64,000 nt of DNA from Streptomyces sp. CB02980. GTDB taxonomy: Bacteria > Actinomycetota > Actinomycetes > Streptomycetales > Streptomycetaceae. The notes under the pieces were generated by a model that searched no databases, was not told the origin of the DNA, and saw only the letters and a list, made by a program, of their open reading frames with translations. The DNA is taken from positions 781,782 through 845,781 of the forward strand of contig NZ_JACSCH020000001.1 in assembly GCF_014451325.2 (NCBI RefSeq), given 5' to 3'. This document shows, one piece after another, positions 55,561 to 62,508 of the stretch (positions within the stretch are counted from its first letter, which is position 1; every line of letters begins with the position of its first letter). A program made the translations under genes and the position numbers.

Positions 55561-56440
55561 GGCTTGTCCCGTAAAGATCTTCGAGTCAGTGGGGCCGTGA
55601 TCGGCTGCTGCCCGCTCGGCTTGCCTATCGGCCGAGTGCGAGGTTGTGCAGGTGGGCGATTCCGTTCATTGCGTGATGGACGCCGTCACCCTTCAATCGG
55701 CAGTCTCGGAGGATCTTCCAGGTCTTCATGCGGGCGAAGGCGTGCTCGACACGGGCGCGGACCTGGCGGTGGGGAGTGTTGTGCTCTTCCTTCCAAGTCG
55801 GCAGTTCGCTCTGCCCGCGCGCGCGGCGGTGCGGGATGACCAGGCCGGTGCCTCGGTAGCCGCCGTCGGCGATCACGGTGGTGCGGCCGACTGCGTCCTT
55901 GGCTCCGGACAGCGCCCACGCCTTGCAGTCGTTGCGGTTGCCGGGCAACGGCCGGCCGACCACGACAACGCGCCGGGTATCTGCGTCGATTACGACCTGG
56001 TGGTTGGTGGAGTATCGGTAGTTCTTCGACCGCTCGGCCACGGTGTGGTCGCGGGTGGGGACCAGGGTTCCGTCCACGATGAGCACGGTGTCCTTGCGGA
56101 ACCGCCTGCGGGGCTTGAGCGCGAGCAGGGGGCCGAGGTGGCCGAGGTGGCCGAGGTGGCCGATGATGCGGTCAGCCGCGGACTTCGAGACGCCGAACAG
56201 CGGTGCGAGCTGCCGTAGCGTCAAGTTGGTGCGCCAGTAAGCCGTGACCAGCAGTACCCGGTCCTCCAGCGGCAAGCTCCACGGTCGGCCTCTGCGGACC
56301 GCGTCAGCTCCTTCACGCCGCAACTGTGTCACCAACGTGTCAAAACAGCGGGGACTCAGCCCAGTGAACGGGGCTATCCAGGAAGGCTCCGACGCCGTAA
56401 TCACACCAGACACCGCAAGATCTTTTCACGGGCCGCAGTG
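55561..56440 (-). mobile_element. IS5-family insertion sequence
   Basis: The element surrounds an intact transposase. Its left end reads GGCTTGTCCCGTAAAGATCTT, and the right end holds the imperfect inverted counterpart AAGATCTTTTCACGGGCC at about 56416-56433. A second candidate right end, TTTCGGGACAGCCC (about 57165-57178), also resembles the left end inverted and would enlarge the element to include the 56456 gene. CTAA precedes the left end, an IS5-type target sequence, but no matching duplication was found on the right. Confidence 0.6.
55625..56413 (-). CDS. IS5-family transposase (DDE_Tnp_4 type)
   Basis: A 262-residue DDE transposase with an N-terminal helix-turn-helix (LTLRQLAPLFGVSKSAADRII) and the catalytic triad D114 in LIVDGTLVP, D183 in IADGGYRG and E223 in ARVEHAFARMK. 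The frame is complete and could be active. Residues 86-94 carry three His-Leu-Gly repeats from a 9-bp tandem repeat (CCGAGGTGG units), an in-frame expansion absent from related sequences I know. The start is GTG 56413. Confidence 0.88.
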   Translation of the reverse strand: MSGVITASEPSWIAPFTGLSPRCFDTLVTQLRREGADAVRRGRPWSLPLEDRVLLVTAYWRTNLTLRQLAPLFGVSKSAADRIIGHLGHLGHLGPLLALKPRRRFRKDTVLIVDGTLVPTRDHTVAERSKNYRYSTNHQVVIDADTRRVVVVGRPLPGNRNDCKAWALSGAKDAVGRTTVIADGGYRGTGLVIPHRRARGQSELPTWKEEHNTPHRQVRARVEHAFARMKTWKILRDCRLKGDGVHHAMNGIAHLHNLALGR

Positions 56441-56455
56441 CCGGCTTGCGGGTAG

Positions 56456-57025
56456 TCAGGAGGGACATCGCTGCGGTTCCACAGCCCTGAGCAGACACTC
56501 GCGGTCATCCACGCTGATCAATCCGTCCGGAAGGGTTCCCTCCTCCAGCAACGCGCGCAGGTCGGAAGCGTGTGCGGCGAAGGCAGCCCTGCACCACTCG
56601 CGTTCCGGGTGATCGCAGTCCTTCCCGAACATCATCACCTGGCGTTCATCGTCGGCGTTGACGGGCCGAGACAGCTCCGCGGCAAGGACCAAGAGTTCTA
56701 CCAGGTCGGGCCGCACCGCGATGCCAGGGACGGCTGCCAGCCGGATCAGGAAGGGCAGGACGGCCGGCATCACGGCGCTCACGCGGAAGGCGCTGTTCAT
56801 CAGGACGTTCTCCAGTACGGGCAGAGCCGCGGGGCCGGCTACCTCATCCAGGAGACTGCGGAGCAGGACCGGGATCCCCGCAGGGCACCCGGGAATCCGC
56901 GACCAGTCGACATCCGTGCAGCCCAGCAGCGCGGGGTGGTCGCATGCAGCTCGCTCCATCTGCGGATACTCGCGGAGGAACTGAGCAACGACAACCTCTT
57001 TGGCCGCCGCATCCATCACGCACAT
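56456..57025 (-). CDS. Hypothetical protein next to the IS5 element
   Basis: About 189 residues, beginning MCVMDAAAKEVVVAQFLREY. It is mainly helical, with repeated Leu/Val-rich segments such as VLPFLIRLAAVPGIAVRPD and a C-terminal HASDLRALLEEGTLPDG, reminiscent of armadillo/HEAT-like helical repeats. I do not recognise the family. It lies between the transposase and a second IS5-like end (about 57165), so it might be passenger DNA. ATG 57025 is the preferred start; frames further upstream run into the IS-like end. The remaining gap to 57483 shows nothing else. Confidence 0.55.
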   Translation of the reverse strand: MCVMDAAAKEVVVAQFLREYPQMERAACDHPALLGCTDVDWSRIPGCPAGIPVLLRSLLDEVAGPAALPVLENVLMNSAFRVSAVMPAVLPFLIRLAAVPGIAVRPDLVELLVLAAELSRPVNADDERQVMMFGKDCDHPEREWCRAAFAAHASDLRALLEEGTLPDGLISVDDRECLLRAVEPQRCPS

Positions 57026-57483
57026 CTCTCTGCCCCTGCCCGCACGACTTCGCCCCGAACGGCGTCCGCGAAACTCTTCCCGGGGCAGGCACCAAACGCA
57101 AGTGCCAGGCCAGTAGCCGCCACCTCCCGCCCTGGGGTAGTCGCGCCCCAGCCCGGCACTGGATTTCGGGACAGCCCTTAGCGTGGTGCACGCGCCAGTT
57201 ACGTTCAAGGGAATGCACAGAAGCGTGTGAAGTGGCAATTGCCAGCGCCCGGACAGGGGTCACCGGGCGCAGGACTGGGGGCGCCGGCTACCGGACAGGG
57301 GCGCCTCTCGCGCCTCTGGCTGCGCGTCGCACCCCGTCGGCCTCAGCGGCATCAGGCCAAGGGTGGAAGACAGTTTGTCTTCGGGTTCGCGCCGTCTCAG
57401 TCGGCGGCCGTGAACAGGGGTGGCGTGGGCAGCCCCTCCGGCGTGTGTCACGATCTCCCCCAACCTGTGGGGGGTGTTGCTGA

Positions 57484-58503
57484 ATGGCGCAGGACATTGC
57501 GCTGCGGCCGGTGGTGGATCCGGCCCTCGAAGACGCGGAGCGCGCGCTGCTGGAGAAGTCCGCCGACGGACTCTTCCCAGCCACGCTGCCGCTGCCCGAG
57601 GAGCCGGGGCTGGGCGGCCGTACCAAGGCGGACATCTGGACGGCTCTGGGGGGCTCCGCGGTGTGCGCGCTACTGCCGGTGACGATCCTGTGGGCGCTGA
57701 TCGGCGTGTGGCCCGGCCTGGTCGTCGGGCTCGCGGCGCAGGCGGGGCTGATCTGGGTCGGGGTCCAGTTCGGGTTCGAGGCGTTCATCCTGACCGTCGT
57801 GGGCGTGCACCTGCTGGCCTGGCTGCTGATCGTCGTCCTCGGCTGCGGGACCGACGAGCGGCAGCGGGTGGCCCGGCTGCGCCACGGCCGCTACTACCTG
57901 GCCGAGGACTTCGGCGACGACTCCCTGCGCGAGCTGCTGGGCCACTCGCCGCTGCGCCGGATGGAGCGCGCCCAGGCCGCCGTGACGGCGGTACTCCAGT
58001 CGCAGGTCGACCGGGACGGGCTGCTGGACGACATCGCCAACGACGTGACGCTGCCAGCCCAACAGTACGAGATCGCCCAGCGCCTGGCCGAGCTGACCCG
58101 GCTGGCGCGGAAGGTGCGCACCGCTGCCGGGGACGCCTCCGGCTCGCGGGTGGAGGAGGTGCTGCGGACCCAGCGGCAGGCGCTGCGGCTGTCGTCGAGC
58201 GCGCTGGAGGAGCGGGTGGAGGCGCTGGAGCGGTACGCCGAGAACACCCGCGCGGCGGACGCGGCGTACCGCGAGTGGGAGGCCGTACGAGAGCTGGAGG
58301 AACTTGGCGAGGACATGCACGAGCTGGTGGTGAACACGGTGCGGGACGAGCTGGCCGTCGCCGAGATCGAGGGGCTCGCCGACCGGTCCCGGTTCCAGGA
58401 CCTGCACCGGATGCTGGACGAGGCGCGGGAGGCGGGGCTGCTGGCCACGCGGTTCGCCGACGAGCCGGCCGACCGCCGGTCCGGCGACAGCGGCCGGGCG
58501 TGA
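57484..58503 (+). CDS. Uncharacterised membrane protein with coiled-coil C-terminal half
   Basis: A 339-residue protein. Two hydrophobic hairpins lie at about residues 55-90 and 98-120 (ALLPVTILWALIGVWPGLV; GVHLLAWLLIVVLG). They are followed by a long charged helical region (about 150-320) with heptad-like patterns such as SSALEERVEALERYAENTR. No enzymatic motif. It is 13 bp upstream of another membrane-anchored gene and probably cotranscribed. I do not know the family. Confidence 0.75.
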   Translation: MAQDIALRPVVDPALEDAERALLEKSADGLFPATLPLPEEPGLGGRTKADIWTALGGSAVCALLPVTILWALIGVWPGLVVGLAAQAGLIWVGVQFGFEAFILTVVGVHLLAWLLIVVLGCGTDERQRVARLRHGRYYLAEDFGDDSLRELLGHSPLRRMERAQAAVTAVLQSQVDRDGLLDDIANDVTLPAQQYEIAQRLAELTRLARKVRTAAGDASGSRVEEVLRTQRQALRLSSSALEERVEALERYAENTRAADAAYREWEAVRELEELGEDMHELVVNTVRDELAVAEIEGLADRSRFQDLHRMLDEAREAGLLATRFADEPADRRSGDSGRA

Positions 58504-58516
58504 GGGGGAGGACGAC

Positions 58517-59602
58517 ATGACGCAGACATCCCAGCCGAGACGCGAGTTCCACTCCGGCCGCGGCAAGAAGACCTTCGACCGGATCCCGGGCGGGTTCTAC
58601 CTGGTCGGCGCCCTGGTGATCCTCTTCGAGGTGGTCACGCTCGGCGCGGTGGGCCTGGCCCTGGCCGTCGGCGACCCGAGCGACGACGGGGCATCCCCGG
58701 ACAAGGAATCCCGGCGGGTCGAGGTCACCTACATCGCGACGGGCGACCACCCCTCGGTGAACCTCACCGTCGGGGAGGCGAACGGCAACCACGAGCCCCA
58801 CGCGGTCGTCATCCTGCCGTACCGCAAGACCGTCGAGCTGGCGGCGGGCGCCGACTTCTATCTGGACGTCAGAAGCCGCGAGGACCAGGAAGGGGGCACT
58901 CTCACGTGCACCGTGCTGGTCGGCGGCAAGGTGGTCCAGCAGGCGCACAGCACACCGGACTCCTCGTCCGCCACCTGCGCGGGCAGCACCGCGGACGCCC
59001 CGCAGCGGGGCATCCCCGTGCCCACTCTCACCCCCGGCGCCTCCCCGCTGCCCGAGGAGCGGCGGCTCACCGGGACCGTCAAGGTGCCGGACTACCCGGG
59101 CGAGGGCTCGCCGGTCATCGGCACCGTCACGGACTCCTCCCTGGAGTACGCGGAGCTGGGCGGCACGTGGGACCGGAGCAAGACGCTGGATCCGGTCTTC
59201 GACGGCTTCACCCGCAAGCAGGAGGGGCGCCAGCGCGCACTCGTGAAGTCCACGCAGGTCGACGAGGACATCATGGCCGCGGCCGGCGGCACCGGGGAGC
59301 TGCGGGGCGTGGCGGGCGCGGTGATGGACGAGCGGCGGCGCTACGAGTACCCCCGTGACCAGGCGATCCTGGTCGACGTCGCCTCGCAGCCGCTGAAGGT
59401 CGACGGACATGACGCCTGGCTGCTGGTCAGCGAGATCCACTTCCACAAACGCGGGGTGCCGTCCACGATGGACCTGAACGCGGTCCTGGTGGTCGACACC
59501 GGGCGGGTCCGCCCCTCGGTGCTGTGGGTCGTACTGCCGGAGACGAACAAGAAGCTCTGGCCGGACCTAAACACTCTGGTCGCATCCGTCCAGGTCCGCT
59601 GA
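58517..59602 (+). CDS. Uncharacterised membrane-anchored extracytoplasmic protein
   Basis: A 361-residue protein with one span near residues 25-52 (FYLVGALVILFEVVTLGAVG), then an extracytoplasmic part. A beta-rich domain resembling MmpS-like modules contains VEVTYIATGDHPSVNLTVG and GTLTCTVLVGGKVVQ with a Cys pair. A Pro-rich linker (about 165-185) leads to a second globular domain of about 160 residues ending VLPETNKKLWPDLNTLVASV. It is the second gene of a pair with the coiled-coil membrane protein. Function unknown. The ATG at 58517 has a GGGGGAGG site. Confidence 0.78.
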   Translation: MTQTSQPRREFHSGRGKKTFDRIPGGFYLVGALVILFEVVTLGAVGLALAVGDPSDDGASPDKESRRVEVTYIATGDHPSVNLTVGEANGNHEPHAVVILPYRKTVELAAGADFYLDVRSREDQEGGTLTCTVLVGGKVVQQAHSTPDSSSATCAGSTADAPQRGIPVPTLTPGASPLPEERRLTGTVKVPDYPGEGSPVIGTVTDSSLEYAELGGTWDRSKTLDPVFDGFTRKQEGRQRALVKSTQVDEDIMAAAGGTGELRGVAGAVMDERRRYEYPRDQAILVDVASQPLKVDGHDAWLLVSEIHFHKRGVPSTMDLNAVLVVDTGRVRPSVLWVVLPETNKKLWPDLNTLVASVQVR

Positions 59603-59617
59603 CCTGCACCGATACGG

Positions 59618-59653
59618 GACGGGCCCGGGCGCGCGACGCGTCCCGGGCCCGTC
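59618..59653. terminator. Strong hairpin terminator
   Basis: A perfect 12-bp stem (GACGGGCCCGGG / CCCGGGCCCGTC) with a 12-base loop lies 16 bases after the stop of the membrane-anchored protein gene. Confidence 0.75.
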
Positions 59654-59893
59654 CGGTAGAGCGCGACGCTGGCCGGGCACGGCATCGAGTCGGCGGCGAC
59701 CAGGTCGACGAGCGCGCCCGACGCACGGGTGCGGTGCCAGACGATCGCGCAGTAGCGCGAGCGGAGCCACTGCTCCACGTGCTCGTACGTGGTGGCGGCG
59801 GCTGGCCATCCGTAGAGGCGTGCGACGTTCAGGCGCAGCACTCGCGCTCGCCGCCCAGCAGCTCCAGGAGGGCCGCCCACAAGCCACCCCGAA
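59654..59893. other. Gap with a possible gene remnant
   Basis: On the minus strand a frame reads TYEHVEQWLRSRYCAIVWHR and VDLVAADSMPCP, which looks protein-like but has no start, ribosome site or recognised family. It may be a decayed gene beside the helicase remnant. Confidence 0.3.
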
Positions 59894-60284
59894 GTCGTCC
59901 TGTTCCCCACCTGGGGAGCCGTTCAGGACTACGCCGCCTACGACCCCTCCGGACGAGACCTCCAGCCCCTGGTGGACCTCGTGGACACCCACGGAACCCC
60001 GGCCATCCTCGCCGCCGTCGGCAGGCTCACCCACGAACTCCACGCCGAAACCACCGTGTCCACGGCTCACAAGGCCAAAGGGCGGGAGTGGGACAGCGTG
60101 AAGATCGCCGACGACTTCATGCCTCCCCAGGACCACCGAGCAGGACAACACGGGACGGCCGGTGCCGGGTCCGATCGACGTAGGCGAAGCACGCCTCGCC
60201 TACGTCGCCGTCACCCGCGCCAGCCACCGGCTTGACCTCGGCAGCCTGTCCTGGATCAACGAACACCCTCAGGGCCAAACCTGA
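59894..60284 (+). pseudogene. C-terminal remnant of a UvrD-like helicase
   Basis: The frame contains VSTAHKAKGREWDSVKIADD, which matches the motif region before motif VI of UvrD/PcrA-type superfamily I helicases. After a frameshift near 60140 it continues with GEARLAYVAVTRASHRLDLG, the motif VI region with its arginine. ATPase motifs I-IV are absent. The stop codon TGA (60282-60284) is inside a terminator hairpin. The gene lost its 5' two thirds and is frameshifted. Confidence 0.78.
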
Positions 60285-60289
60285 GGGTG
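60264..60289. terminator. Hairpin terminator overlapping the helicase-remnant stop codon
   Basis: A perfect 10-bp stem (CACCCTCAGG / CCTGAGGGTG) with a six-base loop. The downstream arm contains the TGA stop codon. It could also terminate the convergent acyl-CoA dehydrogenase transcript. Confidence 0.75.
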
Positions 60290-60438
60290 TCATCAACCCC
60301 GCACTCGGACCGTCGAGTCAGTTTGACGAGGCCCACTGGCGAACTCGTCCGACAACCGAGATCACCTCAAAGTGGACGACCGAGCATGGCGCCAACTACC
60401 CATCTTTTGTGCCAACTAAAAAGCCTCGTCACATGTCG

Positions 60439-61629
60439 CTACCGGCGGACGCGGGGCATGCCCAGGCCGATCCAGGAGATGATCTCGCGCTGGATCTCGT
60501 TGTTGCCGCCGCCGAAGGTGAAGATGACGGCCGAGCGGTAGCCGCGTTCCAGGTCGCCGTGGAGGACCGCGCCCGCCGAGCCCTCCTTGAGGGCGCCCGC
60601 CGCGCCGACGACCTCCATGAGGGCCGCGTAGGCGTCGCGGCGGGCCTCGGAGCCGTAGACCTTCACGGCGGAGGCGTCCTGGGGGGTGAGGGTGCCGTTC
60701 TGGACGGCGTTCACCATCTGCCAGTTGAGGAGTTTCATCGCGTCGAGCCGGGCGTGGGTGCGGGCCAGGGTGCGGCGGACCCAGGGCAGGTCGATGACGC
60801 GCCGGCCGTCGGTGAGCGGGGTGGCGGCGGCCCAGTGCTGGACGTCGTGGAGCGCGCGGATCGCCATCGTGCCGTGGGCGGCGAGGGTGACGCGCTCGTG
60901 GTTGAGCTGGTTGGTGATGAGGCGCCAGCCCTTGTTCTCGTCGCCGACCCGGCGCGAGGCGGGGACCTTGATGTTGTCGTAGTAGCTGGCGGTGGTGTCG
61001 TGCGAGGCGAGGGTGTTGATGATCGTGCAGGAGTAGCCGGGGTCGCCGGTCGGGACGAGCAGCATCGTGATGCCCTTGTGCGGCGGCGCGTCCGGGTCGG
61101 TGCGGACCGCGAGCCAGACCCAGTCGGCGGTGTCGCCGTTCGTGGTCCAGATCTTCTGCCCGTTCACCGTGTACGTACCGGTGGTCTCGTCCCCCTCCCG
61201 GACCGCGCGGGTCTTCAGGGCGGCGAGGTCGGTGCCCGCGTCGGGCTCGCTGTAGCCGATGGCGAAGTCGATCTCGCCGGAGAGGATCCGCGGCAGGAAG
61301 TACGCCTTCTGCTCGTCGGTGCCGAAGCTCATGATCGTCGGTCCGACGGTGTTCAGCGCCATGAGCGGCAGGGGTACGCCCGCCTGCGCGGCCTCGTCGA
61401 AGAAGATGAACTGTTCCATCGGGGTCAGCCCCCGGCCGCCGTACTCGGTCGGCCAGCCGACCCCGAGCCAGCCGTCGGCGCCCAGCCGGCGCACGGTCTC
61501 CCGGTAGAAGCGCTTCTGCGCCGCCGGGTCCGCGTAGCGGGTGTGGACGTCCTCGGGGACCAGCTCGGCGAAGTACGCACGCAGCTCGGCGCGCAGGCTG
61601 TTCTGAGCGGGCGTGTATGCGAGGTGCAT
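60439..61629 (-). CDS. Acyl-CoA dehydrogenase
   Basis: A 396-residue FAD enzyme. The N-terminal domain has GWLGVGWPTEYGGRGLTPME. The FAD/substrate segment is IGYSEPDAGTDLAALKT, followed by VNGQKIWTTNGDTADWVWLA, and the C-terminal IFTFGGGNNEIQREIISWIG holds the FAD pyrophosphate-binding end. It belongs to a different branch from the ACAD11-like enzyme at 35 kb. The ATG at 61629 has a GGGAGG site. No island operator lies upstream, so it is probably a separate unit. Confidence 0.93.
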   Translation of the reverse strand: MHLAYTPAQNSLRAELRAYFAELVPEDVHTRYADPAAQKRFYRETVRRLGADGWLGVGWPTEYGGRGLTPMEQFIFFDEAAQAGVPLPLMALNTVGPTIMSFGTDEQKAYFLPRILSGEIDFAIGYSEPDAGTDLAALKTRAVREGDETTGTYTVNGQKIWTTNGDTADWVWLAVRTDPDAPPHKGITMLLVPTGDPGYSCTIINTLASHDTTASYYDNIKVPASRRVGDENKGWRLITNQLNHERVTLAAHGTMAIRALHDVQHWAAATPLTDGRRVIDLPWVRRTLARTHARLDAMKLLNWQMVNAVQNGTLTPQDASAVKVYGSEARRDAYAALMEVVGAAGALKEGSAGAVLHGDLERGYRSAVIFTFGGGNNEIQREIISWIGLGMPRVRR

Positions 61630-61756
61630 GGGGCGGGCCTCCCGTGGCGGCTGTCCTGCGGCGGCGGTCCTGCGGGGTCCTCGGCGCCACCCGGGCGGGG
61701 CGACGCGCGACGGCGGCCACGGTAGAACGTGTTCCATAAATGCGGAAGCCTCGGAG

Positions 61757-61811
61757 CGGCTTCGGAGTGGCTCCGGAGTGGCTCCGGAGCGGCTCCGGAG
61801 CGGCTCCGGAC
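61757..61811 (+). repeat. 11-bp tandem repeat, five units
   Basis: Five adjacent units of the form YGGCTCCGGAG (first unit CGGCTTCGGAG, last ending GGAC) lie upstream of the acyl-CoA dehydrogenase start. They may affect its promoter spacing. Further GATC-rich short repeats follow at about 61880-61925. Confidence 0.75.
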
Positions 61812-61818
61812 GGCCCTC

Positions 61819-61849
61819 GGCCCCGGTTCGCAGCTGCCGAACCGGGGCC
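61819..61849. terminator. Hairpin terminator
   Basis: A perfect 12-bp stem (GGCCCCGGTTCG / CGAACCGGGGCC) with a seven-base loop lies about 100 bp downstream of the small minus-strand gene at 61951. Confidence 0.7.
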
Positions 61850-61950
61850 GTGGGGGTTGTCGAGGGGTACTGCTCATCAATCTGATCACTGTGGATCGCT
61901 GCTGATCCCTCCGGATCACTGCGGATTGTCGGCGCCTGGGCCGGGGCGGC

Positions 61951-62151
61951 CTACGGCAGCAGCTCGTCCATGGAGGCGCGACCCTTCTCCGCCATGCGGC
62001 GTTCCGCCCAGGCGAGGGTCTTCGGAGTCACGTCACGGCCGGAGGCGAGGACCAGGTCCTCGGCCGTGAACTCGCCCTCCGACCCGGAATGCAACAGCCG
62101 GTCGGGCGTCGGGAAGTCCCCCAGGGACGTCTTGTCGGGCTCAGCGTTCAT
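61951..62151 (-). CDS. Small protein of unknown function
   Basis: A 66-residue, acidic, soluble-looking protein: MNAEPDKTSLGDFPTPDRLL at the start and TLAWAERRMAEKGRASMDEL at the end, with VLASGRDVTPKT between. The ATG at 62151 has an excellent GGAGG site. The compact, charged sequence and strong ribosome site support a real gene. No family recognised. Confidence 0.65.
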   Translation of the reverse strand: MNAEPDKTSLGDFPTPDRLLHSGSEGEFTAEDLVLASGRDVTPKTLAWAERRMAEKGRASMDELLP

Positions 62152-62368
62152 GCCGCCTCCTACGTGTTCGTCCGGCACTCGCCATTCTCGTGTCCGGTCA
62201 GCGCGTCCGCATCCGGGAGCGGCGTAGACCGGTGTCTCCCGGCCGCCGGTACCTCAGCGCCGCCGCACCTCCCGGCCGCCGGTACCTCGCCGCCGCACCT
62301 CCCGGCCTCCGCGTCCCCGTGTCGACGCGGTCGCGGTGCGCTGTCGGTGCGGCCCGGGAAGGTCGGGG

Positions 62369-62473
62369 GTGGTCGCCGCCCGCCGCATCACCGCCCGCAC
62401 CCGGCGCGTCACCCTCGGCGGACCCTCCCTCGACGGCTTCGTGCTCGCCCGCCGGCGCCACTGGATCGGCTGA
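62369..62473 (+). pseudogene. Possible remnant of a siderophore-interacting-protein gene
   Basis: The short frame ARRITARTRRVTLGGPSLDG resembles the N-terminal FAD-binding segment of siderophore-interacting proteins and stops after about 34 codons. Two direct repeats of about 28-31 bp beginning CTCCCGGCCGCCGGTACCTC (62236-62310) precede it. The match is short, so the call is tentative. Otherwise 62152-62508 is without a gene. Confidence 0.25.
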
Positions 62474-62508
62474 TCGGCTGACCGCGTCCGGGCCTCGTCC
62501 GGAGGCGG

